64,000 nt of DNA from Anaerolineales bacterium (GCA_016932475.1 JAFGCU010000049.1:1-64000), one strand, 5' to 3'; shown: positions 32,255-41,543, numbered from the stretch's first letter. A program made the numbers and translations. Notes: generated by a model from the letters alone, not told the origin.

Positions 32255-33063
32255 ATCCAGCCGCCGAACCGGGGTTCCCGCCGCAGCGGGTTGTCTCCGT
32301 GGCTCCGTCCATCACCGATAGCCTCCTGGCGCTTGGCCTGGGACGGTACCTCGCGGGCGTGACGGATCTTTGCCTGCTCCCGGATGGCATGGAGGCGGTG
32401 GCGCGGCTGGGACGGCCTGAGAATATCCGTTGCGCGGACATTATGGGATTGGATCCGGATCTTATCCTGGCTGCCGGAGAAGAAAATTCCCCGGAACAGA
32501 TGGAAGAATGGAAGCGCTCCGGTCTTCCGATGTGGGTCTCCTCGCCCGGGACTGTCCGCCGGGCTGTGGCGGATTTGAGGGATCTGGCCCTGATGTTCCC
32601 TTCCGAGTCGGCGCTGCAAAGCGTCGTCTGGCTCGACCGTTCCGTGGACTGGTTGACCGGTTCCCTGCCGGAAAAACGCGTGCGCGTTTTTTGCCCGCGC
32701 ACGCGCCGGGGATCCGCGGACGATCCGCAATCCTGGGAGGCTGTCGGCGGCGGATCCTATGCAGGCGATTTGCTTTTCATCTGCGGGGCGGAAACCGTCT
32801 TCGGGAGCGATGACTCCCGGCGGTACCCCGTGGTGACGCCCGGGGAAGTGATGGCCGCCGCGCCGGAGGTTATCCTGCTCGCGGGAGAACCATTCCCGTT
32901 CTCCGAAGCGGATGCCGCGGCGATTCGCTTGAAAATGCCGGAGGTGCCGGCGGTGAAAAACGGACGGATCCTGACGGTGGACGGCAGGCTGATCTTCTGG
33001 CCCGGGGCGAAGATGGGCGAAGCAATCCGTATGCTTCCGGCTCTTTTTGATCAGAAGGATTAA
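32251..33063 (+). CDS. BtuF/TroA-like helical-backbone metal receptor domain, no signal peptide
   Basis: A 270-residue protein with the helical-backbone binding fold of cobalamin and siderophore receptors: RVVSVAPSITDSLLALGLGRYLAGVT, then IMGLDPDLILA, a long central helix region, and GEVMAAAPEVILLAGEPFPF. No signal peptide or lipobox is present at the start, and no ABC permease or ATPase adjoins it, so either it acts in the cytoplasm or it is exported by another route. It overlaps the S51-like gene (ATGA). The ligand is unknown. Confidence 0.75.
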   Translation: MNPAAEPGFPPQRVVSVAPSITDSLLALGLGRYLAGVTDLCLLPDGMEAVARLGRPENIRCADIMGLDPDLILAAGEENSPEQMEEWKRSGLPMWVSSPGTVRRAVADLRDLALMFPSESALQSVVWLDRSVDWLTGSLPEKRVRVFCPRTRRGSADDPQSWEAVGGGSYAGDLLFICGAETVFGSDDSRRYPVVTPGEVMAAAPEVILLAGEPFPFSEADAAAIRLKMPEVPAVKNGRILTVDGRLIFWPGAKMGEAIRMLPALFDQKD

Positions 33064-33074
33064 TCAGGGTGGCG

Positions 33075-34322
33075 ATGAAAAACGCGCGGATCGACGGACA
33101 GACTCTGAAGACGGCAGCGACGTGGGCGGTCATTCTGATCGCCGCTGGTGTTTGCCTGGCCGTGCTGACCAGGGTGAATTATCAATTTTCCGAATCCAAT
33201 CCGGGTGGCAACGATTTCCTGGCGCGGTGGATGGGAGCCCGCTTCGCCCTGCAGGGCGTCCAGCCGTACGACGACAGGGTGTCCCTCGAATCACAAAAGT
33301 GGATTTACGGACATGCGGCGGATCCCGCCCGCGGGGAGGACCTTTCCCGATTCGCGTATCCGCTCTACTCGATGATCGTATTCCTCCCCTTCGGCCTGTT
33401 TGAATTCACGACGGCGCGGGCGCTGTGGATGACCTTGCTGGAAGCGGGTACGATCGCATTTGCCGTGCTGGCGGCGGCGCTGGCGGGCTGGGAAGGGCGG
33501 CGCTGGAGAATGGCCGTCTGGATTCTCTTTTCCCTTTTTGGTTATTTCGGATTCCGGGCGGTGATCAACGGCAATCCCGTTGTCCTCGTAAGTTTGTTTC
33601 TGGCCTGCGCGTTGTTTTTACTAAAAAGGGAATTCCCTGTCCCGGCGGGTATCTTCCTGGCCCTGGCCGCCATCAAACCCCAGGTTGTTTTTTTCCCTCT
33701 GCTATGGATAGCCCTCTGGTCCCTTCACCGGAAGCGATTCTCCGTGCTTGTCAGTCTCGGCGTGACGCTTGCCGTCCTGATAGGGGTAGGTATGCTGTTC
33801 GTCCCGGACTGGGTCATCCTGAACATCCGGGAGATTCTTGACTATCCTGCGTATACGGAACCCGGGAACCCCGCGGCCGCGTTCGGGTTGTGGTTTGGCG
33901 AAGCCGGACATGTTGCGGGGTGGATATTCTCCATGGCGTTGCTTGCCGGAATGGTCCGGATCTGGATTGCCAACCGGAAGGGGTCTTACCGGAATTTCCT
34001 CATCGTCATGGGCGTAACCATAAGCGCCGCGCCGTTGCTGGGCATTCCCTTCGATCCCGGAAATGAATACCTGTTGCTGCTTCCGATCGCGGCGGGACTC
34101 GCGGGTTGGAGTGAATCCTCCCGTACCCATTTGACAGGGTGGATCCTGACGCTGGGAGGGCTGTTTTTCGGGTTGTGGACGCTCTTCTTGACGACGCTGG
34201 GAAAGGGAACCCAGCCTGTTCAAAATCCGATAATGCTATTCCCATTACCTCTATTCCTGCTGGTCTGGCTTGGATATGTGTATTTCCGGGGGAATCGAAA
34301 CGCACTCCCGGCCGAGGTTTGA
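33075..34322 (+). CDS. GT87-family membrane glycosyltransferase
   Basis: A 415-residue integral membrane protein with about ten hydrophobic helices. The first extracellular loop holds NDFLARWMGARFALQGVQPYD, and the later helices hold AAIKPQVVFFPLLW, both hallmarks of GT87/DUF2029 polyprenyl-phosphate-sugar transferases such as mycobacterial PimE. The ATG at 33075 is used because AGGGTGG lies just before it; a GTG at 33069 is the alternative. Probably mannosylates or otherwise glycosylates an envelope lipid. It starts 11 bases after the metal-receptor gene and ends 13 bases from the convergent pyruvate kinase. Confidence 0.85.
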   Translation: MKNARIDGQTLKTAATWAVILIAAGVCLAVLTRVNYQFSESNPGGNDFLARWMGARFALQGVQPYDDRVSLESQKWIYGHAADPARGEDLSRFAYPLYSMIVFLPFGLFEFTTARALWMTLLEAGTIAFAVLAAALAGWEGRRWRMAVWILFSLFGYFGFRAVINGNPVVLVSLFLACALFLLKREFPVPAGIFLALAAIKPQVVFFPLLWIALWSLHRKRFSVLVSLGVTLAVLIGVGMLFVPDWVILNIREILDYPAYTEPGNPAAAFGLWFGEAGHVAGWIFSMALLAGMVRIWIANRKGSYRNFLIVMGVTISAAPLLGIPFDPGNEYLLLLPIAAGLAGWSESSRTHLTGWILTLGGLFFGLWTLFLTTLGKGTQPVQNPIMLFPLPLFLLVWLGYVYFRGNRNALPAEV

Positions 34323-34335
34323 CCTTGCGGATGGT

Positions 34336-35802
34336 TCAGGCCGGCTCCGGATTGTAGCTTCCCACAGTGTGCAGCAGCAGGAAGTTCGGCGGCCCTTGCA
34401 GCGCCATCGGCAGGGACGAAACGAGGATGACCTGTTCTCCAGCCTGGATCGGCCCGGATTCGAGCAGTGCCGCCTCCACATGCGCGATCATCTTTTCCAC
34501 GGATTCGGCCTCCGGCACCAGGGCGGGGATGACTCCCCAGTACATGGACAGCCGGCGGTATGTCTCCGGGTTGGGCGTAAAGGCCAGGATCGGCGCGCAC
34601 GGTCTGGCTTTCGACATCAGACGGGCCGACCGCCCGAGCTGGGTGAAGACGGCGATCGCCGTCACCTTCACGTCCATCGCCAGTTCCGCGGCCACGTGCG
34701 CCAAGGCGGTGGGATGATCCTTCGGCTTCCCGGATAGGAACCCCTTCCACCGTCCCCATTCTTCCAGGTGTCCCTCCGCTTCGAGGAGGATTGTCGCCAT
34801 CATCCGAACCGTCTCCACCGGATGGGCGCCGACCGCCGTCTCGCCGGAAAGCATGACCGCGTCCGACCCGTCGAACACCGCGTTGGCGACATCGGAAGCC
34901 TCCGCCCGGGTGGGCTGAGGATTGACGATCATGGATTCCAGCATCTGGGTGGCGGTGATCACCAGCTTCGATTTTTGATTGGCGGATTGGATGATCTGCT
35001 TCTGGATCACCGGTACGTCCTGCACCGAGGTCTCCACGCCCAGGTCCCCGCGCGCGACCATCACCCCATCGGCGGTGTCCAGGATCGCCTCCAGCTGTTC
35101 GACCGCCTCGCGCCGCTCCAGCTTGGCGATCAGCGGCAGCCCGGCTTTGGCGGGATCGATCCGGCGGATGAACTCGCGTACCTCGACCACGTCATCCGGT
35201 TTGCGCACAAAAGAGATCGCCACCGCATCCACTTCGTGCCGCAGGCCGAATTCCAGATCCCGCCGGTCCTTTTCCGTCAGCGAGGAAACCGACAACCGGA
35301 CTCCGGGGAGGTTGATTCCCTTGTGTGGTGTGAGCGTCCCGCCCTGTTCCACATGCGTATATATGTCCGCGTCCCGAACCCGGCCCACCCGCAGGCGGAT
35401 CCGTCCGTCGTCGAGGAGCAGCAAATCGTCCGCACGCACGTTTTGTGGAAGGGGAGCCCAAGTGACGGACACTTCCTGCTCATCGCCCGGGACGTCGCGG
35501 GCGGTGAGGGTGAAGGATTGTCCCTCCCGCAAAACCGCCTGGCCCCGGCGGAGCGCGCCGGTCCGGATTTTCACACCCTGCAGATCCTGCAGGATGGCGA
35601 TCGGCCGCTGGATCCGCTCGGAAACCTCGCGGATGATCCGGATGCTGCGGGCATGATCTTCGTGGGAGCCGTGCGAAAAATTCAGGCGCGCCACGTCCAT
35701 CCCCGCCAGAATCATCGCGAGGATCGTCTCCTCGTTGTTCGAAGCCGGGCCGATTGTGGCGATGATCCGGGCGCGGACATGTGACGAAAAACCTTCGGCC
35801 AT
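34336..35802 (-). CDS. pyk: Pyruvate kinase
   Basis: Glycolytic enzyme converting phosphoenolpyruvate and ADP to pyruvate and ATP; 488 residues, normal length. Visible are RIIATIGPASNN, the phosphate-binding ARLNFSHGSHEDH, the catalytic K in LIAKLERREAVEQ, the metal/ATP motif DGVMVARGDLGVE and VMLSGETAVGAHPVETV, followed by the C-terminal regulatory domain ending near FLLLHTVG. The frame remains open far upstream into the CoA-transferase gene, but homology starts at MAEGFSSHVRARII, 20 bases after that gene's stop. The two genes are likely co-transcribed. Confidence 0.95.
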   Translation of the reverse strand: MAEGFSSHVRARIIATIGPASNNEETILAMILAGMDVARLNFSHGSHEDHARSIRIIREVSERIQRPIAILQDLQGVKIRTGALRRGQAVLREGQSFTLTARDVPGDEQEVSVTWAPLPQNVRADDLLLLDDGRIRLRVGRVRDADIYTHVEQGGTLTPHKGINLPGVRLSVSSLTEKDRRDLEFGLRHEVDAVAISFVRKPDDVVEVREFIRRIDPAKAGLPLIAKLERREAVEQLEAILDTADGVMVARGDLGVETSVQDVPVIQKQIIQSANQKSKLVITATQMLESMIVNPQPTRAEASDVANAVFDGSDAVMLSGETAVGAHPVETVRMMATILLEAEGHLEEWGRWKGFLSGKPKDHPTALAHVAAELAMDVKVTAIAVFTQLGRSARLMSKARPCAPILAFTPNPETYRRLSMYWGVIPALVPEAESVEKMIAHVEAALLESGPIQAGEQVILVSSLPMALQGPPNFLLLHTVGSYNPEPA

Positions 35803-35822
35803 GGTCGCCTCTCGGGGTGAAA

Positions 35823-37133
35823 TCAGAGATGATACAGTTCGTGCGCTTGGCGCGCGAGCGCCTCGCGGAACTCCGGATGGGCGATGTCGATCAGCGCCCG
35901 GGCCCGCTGGCGGATGCTTCGGCCGTAGAGGTGTGCCGCTCCGAATTCGGTGACGACCGTGTGCACATGGCTGCGGGTGGTGGTGACACCCGCGCCCAGC
36001 GCGAGCGTCGCGACAATCTTGCTGATGCGGGTGCCGTCCCGGCGCACATTGGTGGAGGGCAGGGCGATGATCGAACGCCCGCCCTTCGAGCGCGAGGCGC
36101 CGTAAACGAAATCCAGCTGCCCGCCCACGCCGGAATAAAATTTCGTGCCGATGCTGTCGGCGCACACCTGGCCGGTCAGGTCGATCTCGATCGCGGAATT
36201 GATCGCCACCACGTTGTCGTTGCGCGAGATCAGGAAGGGGTCGTTGACGTGTTCGATCGGATGCAGCTCGACAAAGGGGTTGTCGTCCACGAAATCGAAC
36301 AGCCGGCGGGTGCCGATGAGAAACCCGGCTACGATCTTCCCGCGGTGGACCGTCTTGCGGGCATTGGTGATCACGCCTGCCTCGGAAAGATCCACCACGC
36401 CGTCGGATATCAGCTCCGAGTGGATCCCGAGGTCGCGTTTGTCGCCCAAATGGCGCAGGACGGCATTGGGGATCTCCCCGATCCCGGCCTGCAGAGTCGC
36501 CCCGTCTTCGATCAGCGGCGCAATGAATTCGGCGATCTTCAGGCTAATCTCATCCGGCTCGCCCATCGAGATCTCCGAGAGTTCGTAGTTGACGGGGACC
36601 AGGTAATCGATTTTGGAAATATGCAGCAGGGTGTCGCCGAGCACGCGCGGCATGCGCTCATTCACTTCGGCCATCACCAGATGGGCAAACGAGGCGGGGG
36701 TTTTCACCATTCCGCTTTCCACGCCCAGGCTCACGAATCCGTGCGAATCCGGCGGGCTGACGTGCAGCATCGCGGCGTCCAGCGAGAGCGCGCCCTTGCG
36801 GTACAAGTCCGGGAGTTCCGAGAGGAAGCATGGGGTGAAATCCGCCCGGCCTTCATTGACGGCTTCGCGGACGTTGCCGCTGATGAACATCGTGTTGACC
36901 CGCAGATGGCCCTCCATCGCGGGCGCCACGTAATCGTCCGGGCAGACCGTCAGCACCTGGTCAATCTCCACATTGCGTAGTTTCGGCGCGCGCCGCACCA
37001 GCGCTTCGAGCATGACTTTGGGGACCGAGCAGTTGCCGCTCATATACACACGGTGCCCGTCCTGGATCATCTCCGCCGCCCGATCGCCATCCACCACCTT
37101 GTGCGGATAGCGTGTTTTCCAATCGCTGAACAT
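35823..37133 (-). CDS. Acetyl-CoA hydrolase/transferase family CoA-transferase
   Basis: A 436-residue CoA-transferase similar to 4-hydroxybutyrate and acetate CoA-transferases. Segments seen are GHRVYMSGNCSVPKVMLEAL, GIGEIPNAVLRHLG, the catalytic-glutamate region LGIHSELISDG, and the late CoA-binding region GGQLDFVYGASRSKGGRSI. The enzyme swaps CoA between a short acyl-CoA and a carboxylate in fermentation or acid re-use. It lies directly upstream of pyruvate kinase in the same direction (20-base gap), consistent with a link to acetyl-CoA/acetate metabolism. Substrate choice cannot be read by eye. Confidence 0.87.
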   Translation of the reverse strand: MFSDWKTRYPHKVVDGDRAAEMIQDGHRVYMSGNCSVPKVMLEALVRRAPKLRNVEIDQVLTVCPDDYVAPAMEGHLRVNTMFISGNVREAVNEGRADFTPCFLSELPDLYRKGALSLDAAMLHVSPPDSHGFVSLGVESGMVKTPASFAHLVMAEVNERMPRVLGDTLLHISKIDYLVPVNYELSEISMGEPDEISLKIAEFIAPLIEDGATLQAGIGEIPNAVLRHLGDKRDLGIHSELISDGVVDLSEAGVITNARKTVHRGKIVAGFLIGTRRLFDFVDDNPFVELHPIEHVNDPFLISRNDNVVAINSAIEIDLTGQVCADSIGTKFYSGVGGQLDFVYGASRSKGGRSIIALPSTNVRRDGTRISKIVATLALGAGVTTTRSHVHTVVTEFGAAHLYGRSIRQRARALIDIAHPEFREALARQAHELYHL

Positions 37134-37209
37134 GACGCGCGTTACCTCCCGGTTCGACCGCGGAATATGCCCGCGGTTGGCAAGGATATGGTCCGATTAT
37201 TTGGATCGA

Positions 37210-37330
37210 AGAAGGATTGCACTGTCACCCTGAGCGAAGCGAAGGCTCTCCAATTACCGATGCCGATGCTTCGCTTCCTCCGCCGTGCGGAGGCAGGCGC
37301 TCCGCATGACGATCGGATGGCGATCGTCAT
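37210..37330. repeat. Dispersed spacer repeat with TGAGCGAAGCGAAGG core
   Basis: The gap between argF and the CoA-transferase gene contains TGTCACCCTGAGCGAAGCG (37223 on) and a partly complementary GATGCTTCGCTTCC, then GGCAGGCGCTCCGCATGAC at 37292-37310, which recurs with one change at 29888. CACCCTGAGCGAAGCGAAGG-type words are known as abundant spacer elements in bacterial genomes. Confidence 0.65.
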
Positions 37331-37331
37331 C

Positions 37332-38261
37332 CTAGGCTCCCGGCGCGAGCAGATCCGCCAGGATCGCCTTTTGGGCATGCAGGCGGTTCTCCGCTTCCGG
37401 GAAGACCAGGGATTGCGGGCCGTCCATCACATCGTCGGTGATTTCCTTGCCGCGATGCGCGGGAAGGCAGTGCAGCACGACGGCATCCGGTTTGGCTTTT
37501 TTCATCAGGGCCGCGTTCACCTGATAACCGGCGAACGCTTTCTCGCGCTTCCCCGCCTCTTCCTCCTGGCCCATGCTGACCCAGGCGTCGGTGTAGAGCA
37601 CATCCGCGGCCAGCGCCGCTTGGTCCGGTTCCCGGACCATCCGGATCCGGCTGCCGGCGGCCTCCGCATCTTTACGGGCGGCGGCCACAGCCTTCTCCGG
37701 AAGGGCATAGCCGTCCGGCGAGGCGATTGCGAAATCCACCCCGAGTTTTGCGCAAATCTGCATCAGCGAGACGGCCGTGTTGTTCCCGTCGCCGATGAAC
37801 GCCACCGTGCGCCCGCGCACTTCCGTAAAGCGCTCCATAAGCGTCAGCATGTCTGCCATCGCCTGGCAGGGATGCACATCGTCCGAGAGCCCGTTGATCA
37901 CCGGCACGCGCGAATGGCGCGCCAGCTCCAGAATCTGCTCGTGGGCGAAGACGCGTGCCATGATCCCGTCCACATAGCCCGAGAGCACCCGGCTGACATC
38001 GGCAACGGATTCCCGCCGGCCGAGCCCGACCTCGTTCGGGGAGATGTACAGCGCATCCCCGCCAAGATGGCGCATGCCCATCTCGAAGGATACCCGCGTG
38101 CGCAGGCTGGGTTTTTGGAAGACCATCCCGAGGGTCTTGCCCTTGAGGATCGGACGGTTTCCGCCCGACGACCATACCTTTTTTAGTTGCCGCGCCAGTT
38201 GCAGAAGGCGCCGGATGTCATCCGCCGAATAATCCGTCAGATTGAGAAAATGGCGAACCAT
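37332..38261 (-). CDS. argF: Ornithine carbamoyltransferase
   Basis: Arginine biosynthesis enzyme joining carbamoyl phosphate and ornithine to give citrulline; 309 residues, typical. Carbamoyl-phosphate binding KPSLRTRVSFEMG, the HPCQAMADMLTL motif, the ornithine loop near TDAWVSMGQEEE, and the HCLPAHRGKEIT motif are all intact. It is not next to other arg genes. A dispersed spacer repeat lies directly at its 3' end. Confidence 0.95.
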   Translation of the reverse strand: MVRHFLNLTDYSADDIRRLLQLARQLKKVWSSGGNRPILKGKTLGMVFQKPSLRTRVSFEMGMRHLGGDALYISPNEVGLGRRESVADVSRVLSGYVDGIMARVFAHEQILELARHSRVPVINGLSDDVHPCQAMADMLTLMERFTEVRGRTVAFIGDGNNTAVSLMQICAKLGVDFAIASPDGYALPEKAVAAARKDAEAAGSRIRMVREPDQAALAADVLYTDAWVSMGQEEEAGKREKAFAGYQVNAALMKKAKPDAVVLHCLPAHRGKEITDDVMDGPQSLVFPEAENRLHAQKAILADLLAPGA

Positions 38262-38480
38262 GCCTCACCTCGCTCAATACCGATTCCGCATGTGCAATAT
38301 GGGGGTTAACCCGGGAGGGCTGCGGAAGTTGCGCGGTGCGGTCGTTGTTCGGATGCAACAACCGGTGGAATCCAATATTCGGATCAAGGCCGTCTTCCGC
38401 GCGCGCGCCGCAAGTATAGCACAGGATACGGCGATTTTGCTTCCATATGAGCAGCCGAAAAAAGAGGAAGTCGTCGTCAA

Positions 38481-38620
38481 ACCACGAAGACACTCAGTCG
38501 CGGGGTTACGAAGTCGCGTGATCGCCAAGTCGCTTGGGTGCGAAGACACCAAGACACCGGGCAGAAGGAGAAAAATTTATTGTGGCTTGGTGTCTTCGCG
38601 GGTAATACTCTTCATCCAAG
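38481..38620. repeat. Inverted spacer repeat of the CGAAGACACCAAG type
   Basis: The 402-base gap 38262-38663 has no gene. GCGAAGACACCAAG (38540-38553) is perfectly complementary to CTTGGTGTCTTCGC (38586-38599) around a 32-base centre, and looser CACGAAGACAC and CCAAGTCGC words precede it. It belongs to the same family as the elements at 38, 25810 and 60001. Confidence 0.7.
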
Positions 38621-38663
38621 GGCGGAAAAACTTTTTTCAGGGTTAACAATTGGAGAATTCTTA

Positions 38664-39719
38664 TTATTCCGGCGGCTTGGGGGCGGAAGCGGAGGGTTCG
38701 GTGGCGCGCGGGTCGTGCCCGGAAATCGGCGTCGAGGGAGGAAGAGGCGGCAGCGTTCCGGCGGCAAGCGCTTCGCGCACGAGTTCCTCCGGCGATTTGG
38801 GATGCAGCCATGCCAGCCAGCCGGCCCCGGGCGCCAGGCGGGTGGGGATCGGAGGCTCGCGCACGCCCAGAAGCACGCTGACCGCCATGAGGGCGCCGCC
38901 CAGCCATTGAGCCAGGCTGAGATTCTCGCCGAGCAGGGCTATTCCGAAGAACACCGTCACCAGCATCTCGGCCAGTCCGAGCAGCGATGTTTGCAGTCCG
39001 CCGATGTGCTTGACGCCGACAAACAGAGTCAGCCGCGACAGGAAAATTGCCAGCGTCATTCCGCCGAGCGCCAGCCATGAGGTTTGCGAATGCGCCGTGC
39101 CGTAGGAGGAATTAAACAGCAGCATCGGCAGCAGCACGGCCGCGGACGCCACGAGCGTGTAAAAGGTCACCGTCGGCGCCGGCACTTCATACAGCACGCG
39201 CTGATTAATGGGCAGGTGCAGCGCGTACAGCGCGGAGGAGGCCAGCATCAGCAGAACCCCGGTCAGATCGACCTGATGCGAGCCGGTGGAAGTGATCAGG
39301 ACGATAGCCGGGATGGCGATCGTCAGGCGGACGACGCTGAGCCGCGACGGCGCATACCCGTCGAGCAGCAGGAACAGCGCGACAAATCCGGGATACAACG
39401 AATAGATGATCGCGCCCAGACTGGTGTCGATGCGGGTGATCGCGCTGTAATAGAACAAAGCGCCCAGAGCGTTGATCCATCCCGCCAGCAAACAGCCGAT
39501 CAACCCCATCGGGTAAATCTGAAGCAGGCTGCGCTTGGCGGAGAAGATGATCAGAAACAGAAGCAGTGCAGCTCCGAGAGCCCGCAATCCGACCACTTCC
39601 ACCGGCAAGAATCCGCCGGCAAACGCCATCTTGCCAAGGGTCGGCGAAACGCCCAGGAAGAAAGCGGAGGAAAGCGCCGCGATAAGTCCGGTGCTCCGGC
39701 TGGTCCAGGTTCGCTTCAT
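38664..39719 (-). CDS. EamA/DMT-family transporter
   Basis: A 351-residue membrane protein with about ten helices in two EamA repeats, the fold of drug/metabolite exporters. The first repeat begins LIAALSSAFFLGVSPTLGKMAFAG; the second ends LAEMLVTVFFGIALLGENLSLAQWLGGALMAVSVLLG. A cytoplasmic tail of about 55 residues rich in Pro and Ser follows. It is the last gene of the long - strand signalling operon, 54 bases after the PLP-enzyme/receiver fusion. Since that enzyme is threonine-synthase-like, amino-acid export is a reasonable guess. Confidence 0.85.
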   Translation of the reverse strand: MKRTWTSRSTGLIAALSSAFFLGVSPTLGKMAFAGGFLPVEVVGLRALGAALLLFLIIFSAKRSLLQIYPMGLIGCLLAGWINALGALFYYSAITRIDTSLGAIIYSLYPGFVALFLLLDGYAPSRLSVVRLTIAIPAIVLITSTGSHQVDLTGVLLMLASSALYALHLPINQRVLYEVPAPTVTFYTLVASAAVLLPMLLFNSSYGTAHSQTSWLALGGMTLAIFLSRLTLFVGVKHIGGLQTSLLGLAEMLVTVFFGIALLGENLSLAQWLGGALMAVSVLLGVREPPIPTRLAPGAGWLAWLHPKSPEELVREALAAGTLPPLPPSTPISGHDPRATEPSASAPKPPE

Positions 39720-39773
39720 GCCCGGGTACTCATCCCGTGGGTGGTCATCCGCGGATCGGCGATCCCGGCCGCC

Positions 39774-41462
39774 TCATTCGAGCGCCTTGTTGATCTCGGA
39801 AAACAGATCGTCGTCGAAGAACGTCCCCTTCTGAAGCAGCCGCTGGATCTGGCCGGTGAGCCGGCGGCGCTCCTCGGGCACCAGCATCTTGGCCGTCACC
39901 ACCACCACCGGAATGGACGCCAGGGCCGGATCCTTCTTCATGAGTTCCAGCAGCCCGAAGCCGTCCAAATCCGGCATCATCAGATCCATGACCACCAGGT
40001 CCGGGTTTTGCGCCCGGATGAATTCAAGCGCTTTGGTGCTTTCCGAAATCTCGCTGATTTCAAATCCGCCGCGCGCCTGAAGGATCCGCCGGATCAGGCG
40101 GACCGAATTCGGATCGTCGTCGACGATGACGATCTTGCGCAGCCGGAAATCCAGCCGGTTCAGCGCAGCGAGGAGCCCTTCGCGCGGCATTTCGATTTCG
40201 GTGGTTCCCGGCAGGGAGACTTCCGTTTCCCAGCCTTCGCCGAGAATGTCGCGGTCGATCGGCAGCGTGTGACCGGAGGCGTTGACCACCACGATATCAT
40301 CCGGATGGATGGTCCCTTGCCGGACGAGTTTGAACAAGCCGGCGAACGCGACCGAGGCGGCGGGTTCGAGCGAGATGCCTTCCATCTTCGCCACGATGTG
40401 GGTTGCCCGGAACGCCTCCTCGTCGGAAACCGATTCGAACGCCGCCCGCGAATCCGGCTTGGTAAGCTGGTTGCGCAACAGTTGGTATGTGCGGCCCGGA
40501 TCGCCGGTGGAGAGGGTGGAGATGTTTGTGATCGGAGAGACCACCACGTCCGGCTGGTCCATCCCGCGCTTCCAGGCCGAGGTCATCGGAGCGCACCCCT
40601 CAACCTGGACGATCGCGATCCCCGGCTTTTTGGATACCAAACCGAGGAGTTGTAATTCCTCGAATCCCTTTAACACGCCCAGCGGGCCCATCCCGCCGCT
40701 GACGGCCTGGATGTACCAATCCGGGCACCGCCACGGCGAAGATTTCAGTTTGCCGGTTCCGGAGAGCCTGGATCCCAGCAGCGGGGTGAGTTGCTCGGCC
40801 ATTTCGAAAGCGAGTGTCTTCATCGCTTCCACGGGAGTGATGCTGCGAGTCCCCTGGTCGATAAAAATCCCTTTTCGCTTGGCGAATTCCGCGGCCACCT
40901 GCTTGGTGTGGTCGTAGGTCCCCGTCACTTTAATCACCTGCGTGCCGTAAATCGCCACTTCCTGCATTTTGGCGGCGGGGACCATGCTGGTTAGGAACGC
41001 CCAGAGTTTGATCCCGGCCCGCGCGCAGTAGGCCGCGTACGAAATGGCGACGTTGCCCGTGGAGGCGACGACCGCCTCCTGGATGCCGGCCTCCTTGAGC
41101 GCCGCCACCGTCAGGGCGGCCTGACGGTCCTTGAACGACGCGGTCGGGCCCTGCCGCTCATCCTTGATGAACAGGTTTGGCAGCCCGAGCATCAGCCCCA
41201 GGTTGGGCGCATGATGCAGGGGCGTTCCGCCTTCCCCCAGCGTGACGATGTTGGCCGCATTGGAAATCGGCAGGAGATCCAGGTAGCGCCAGAAGTGGAA
41301 CGGCCTCTCGCGGAGCGAAAGGACGAATGTCTTCGCCAGCGTTTCATAGTCGTAGCGCGCCTGTCGCCAGGCGCTGTGGCATTTGGGACACAACGTGGTT
41401 CGGGGGGAATAGGGGGAAAGCGTACCGCAGTCGATGCACTCCACCACGAAATGCGCGGCCAT
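39774..41462 (-). CDS. Threonine-synthase-like PLP enzyme fused to a receiver domain
   Basis: A 562-residue fusion. Residues 9-28 form a zinc ribbon (CIDC and CPKC). Residues 60-430 are a fold-type II PLP enzyme close to threonine synthase, with the Schiff-base lysine K111 in PTASFKDRQ, ASTGNVAISYAAYCARAG and the VVNASGHT phosphate loop. Residues 441-562 are a response-regulator receiver (IVIVDDDPNSVRLIRR) with phospho-acceptor near D493 in VVMDLMMPDLDG. The usual receiver lysine near the end appears in LLQKGTF. An enzyme whose activity is switched by phosphorylation is inferred. It lies 81 bases after the giant hybrid kinase gene, its likely phosphodonor. Confidence 0.88.
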   Translation of the reverse strand: MAAHFVVECIDCGTLSPYSPRTTLCPKCHSAWRQARYDYETLAKTFVLSLRERPFHFWRYLDLLPISNAANIVTLGEGGTPLHHAPNLGLMLGLPNLFIKDERQGPTASFKDRQAALTVAALKEAGIQEAVVASTGNVAISYAAYCARAGIKLWAFLTSMVPAAKMQEVAIYGTQVIKVTGTYDHTKQVAAEFAKRKGIFIDQGTRSITPVEAMKTLAFEMAEQLTPLLGSRLSGTGKLKSSPWRCPDWYIQAVSGGMGPLGVLKGFEELQLLGLVSKKPGIAIVQVEGCAPMTSAWKRGMDQPDVVVSPITNISTLSTGDPGRTYQLLRNQLTKPDSRAAFESVSDEEAFRATHIVAKMEGISLEPAASVAFAGLFKLVRQGTIHPDDIVVVNASGHTLPIDRDILGEGWETEVSLPGTTEIEMPREGLLAALNRLDFRLRKIVIVDDDPNSVRLIRRILQARGGFEISEISESTKALEFIRAQNPDLVVMDLMMPDLDGFGLLELMKKDPALASIPVVVVTAKMLVPEERRRLTGQIQRLLQKGTFFDDDLFSEINKALE

Positions 41463-41543
41463 GAATTCTCATCCTGTGTGTTTCCCGTTCATCCGGGCCG
41501 GCGGCGCGCACACGCGCTCATGCCGCCGGTCCGGAGCGGGAGG

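Noticed and set aside
34336-36165. 609-residue version of pyruvate kinase
   Set aside because: The extra 121 residues lie in the CoA-transferase gene and have no homology pattern; the normal start is 35802.
35781-36980. 399-codon + strand frame opposite the CoA-transferase
   Set aside because: No recognisable domain and shadow-type composition; the - strand protein is a clear CoA-transferase.
39084-40655. 523-codon + strand frame opposite the DMT transporter and PLP fusion
   Set aside because: His/Arg/Gln-rich shadow crossing two real - strand genes.
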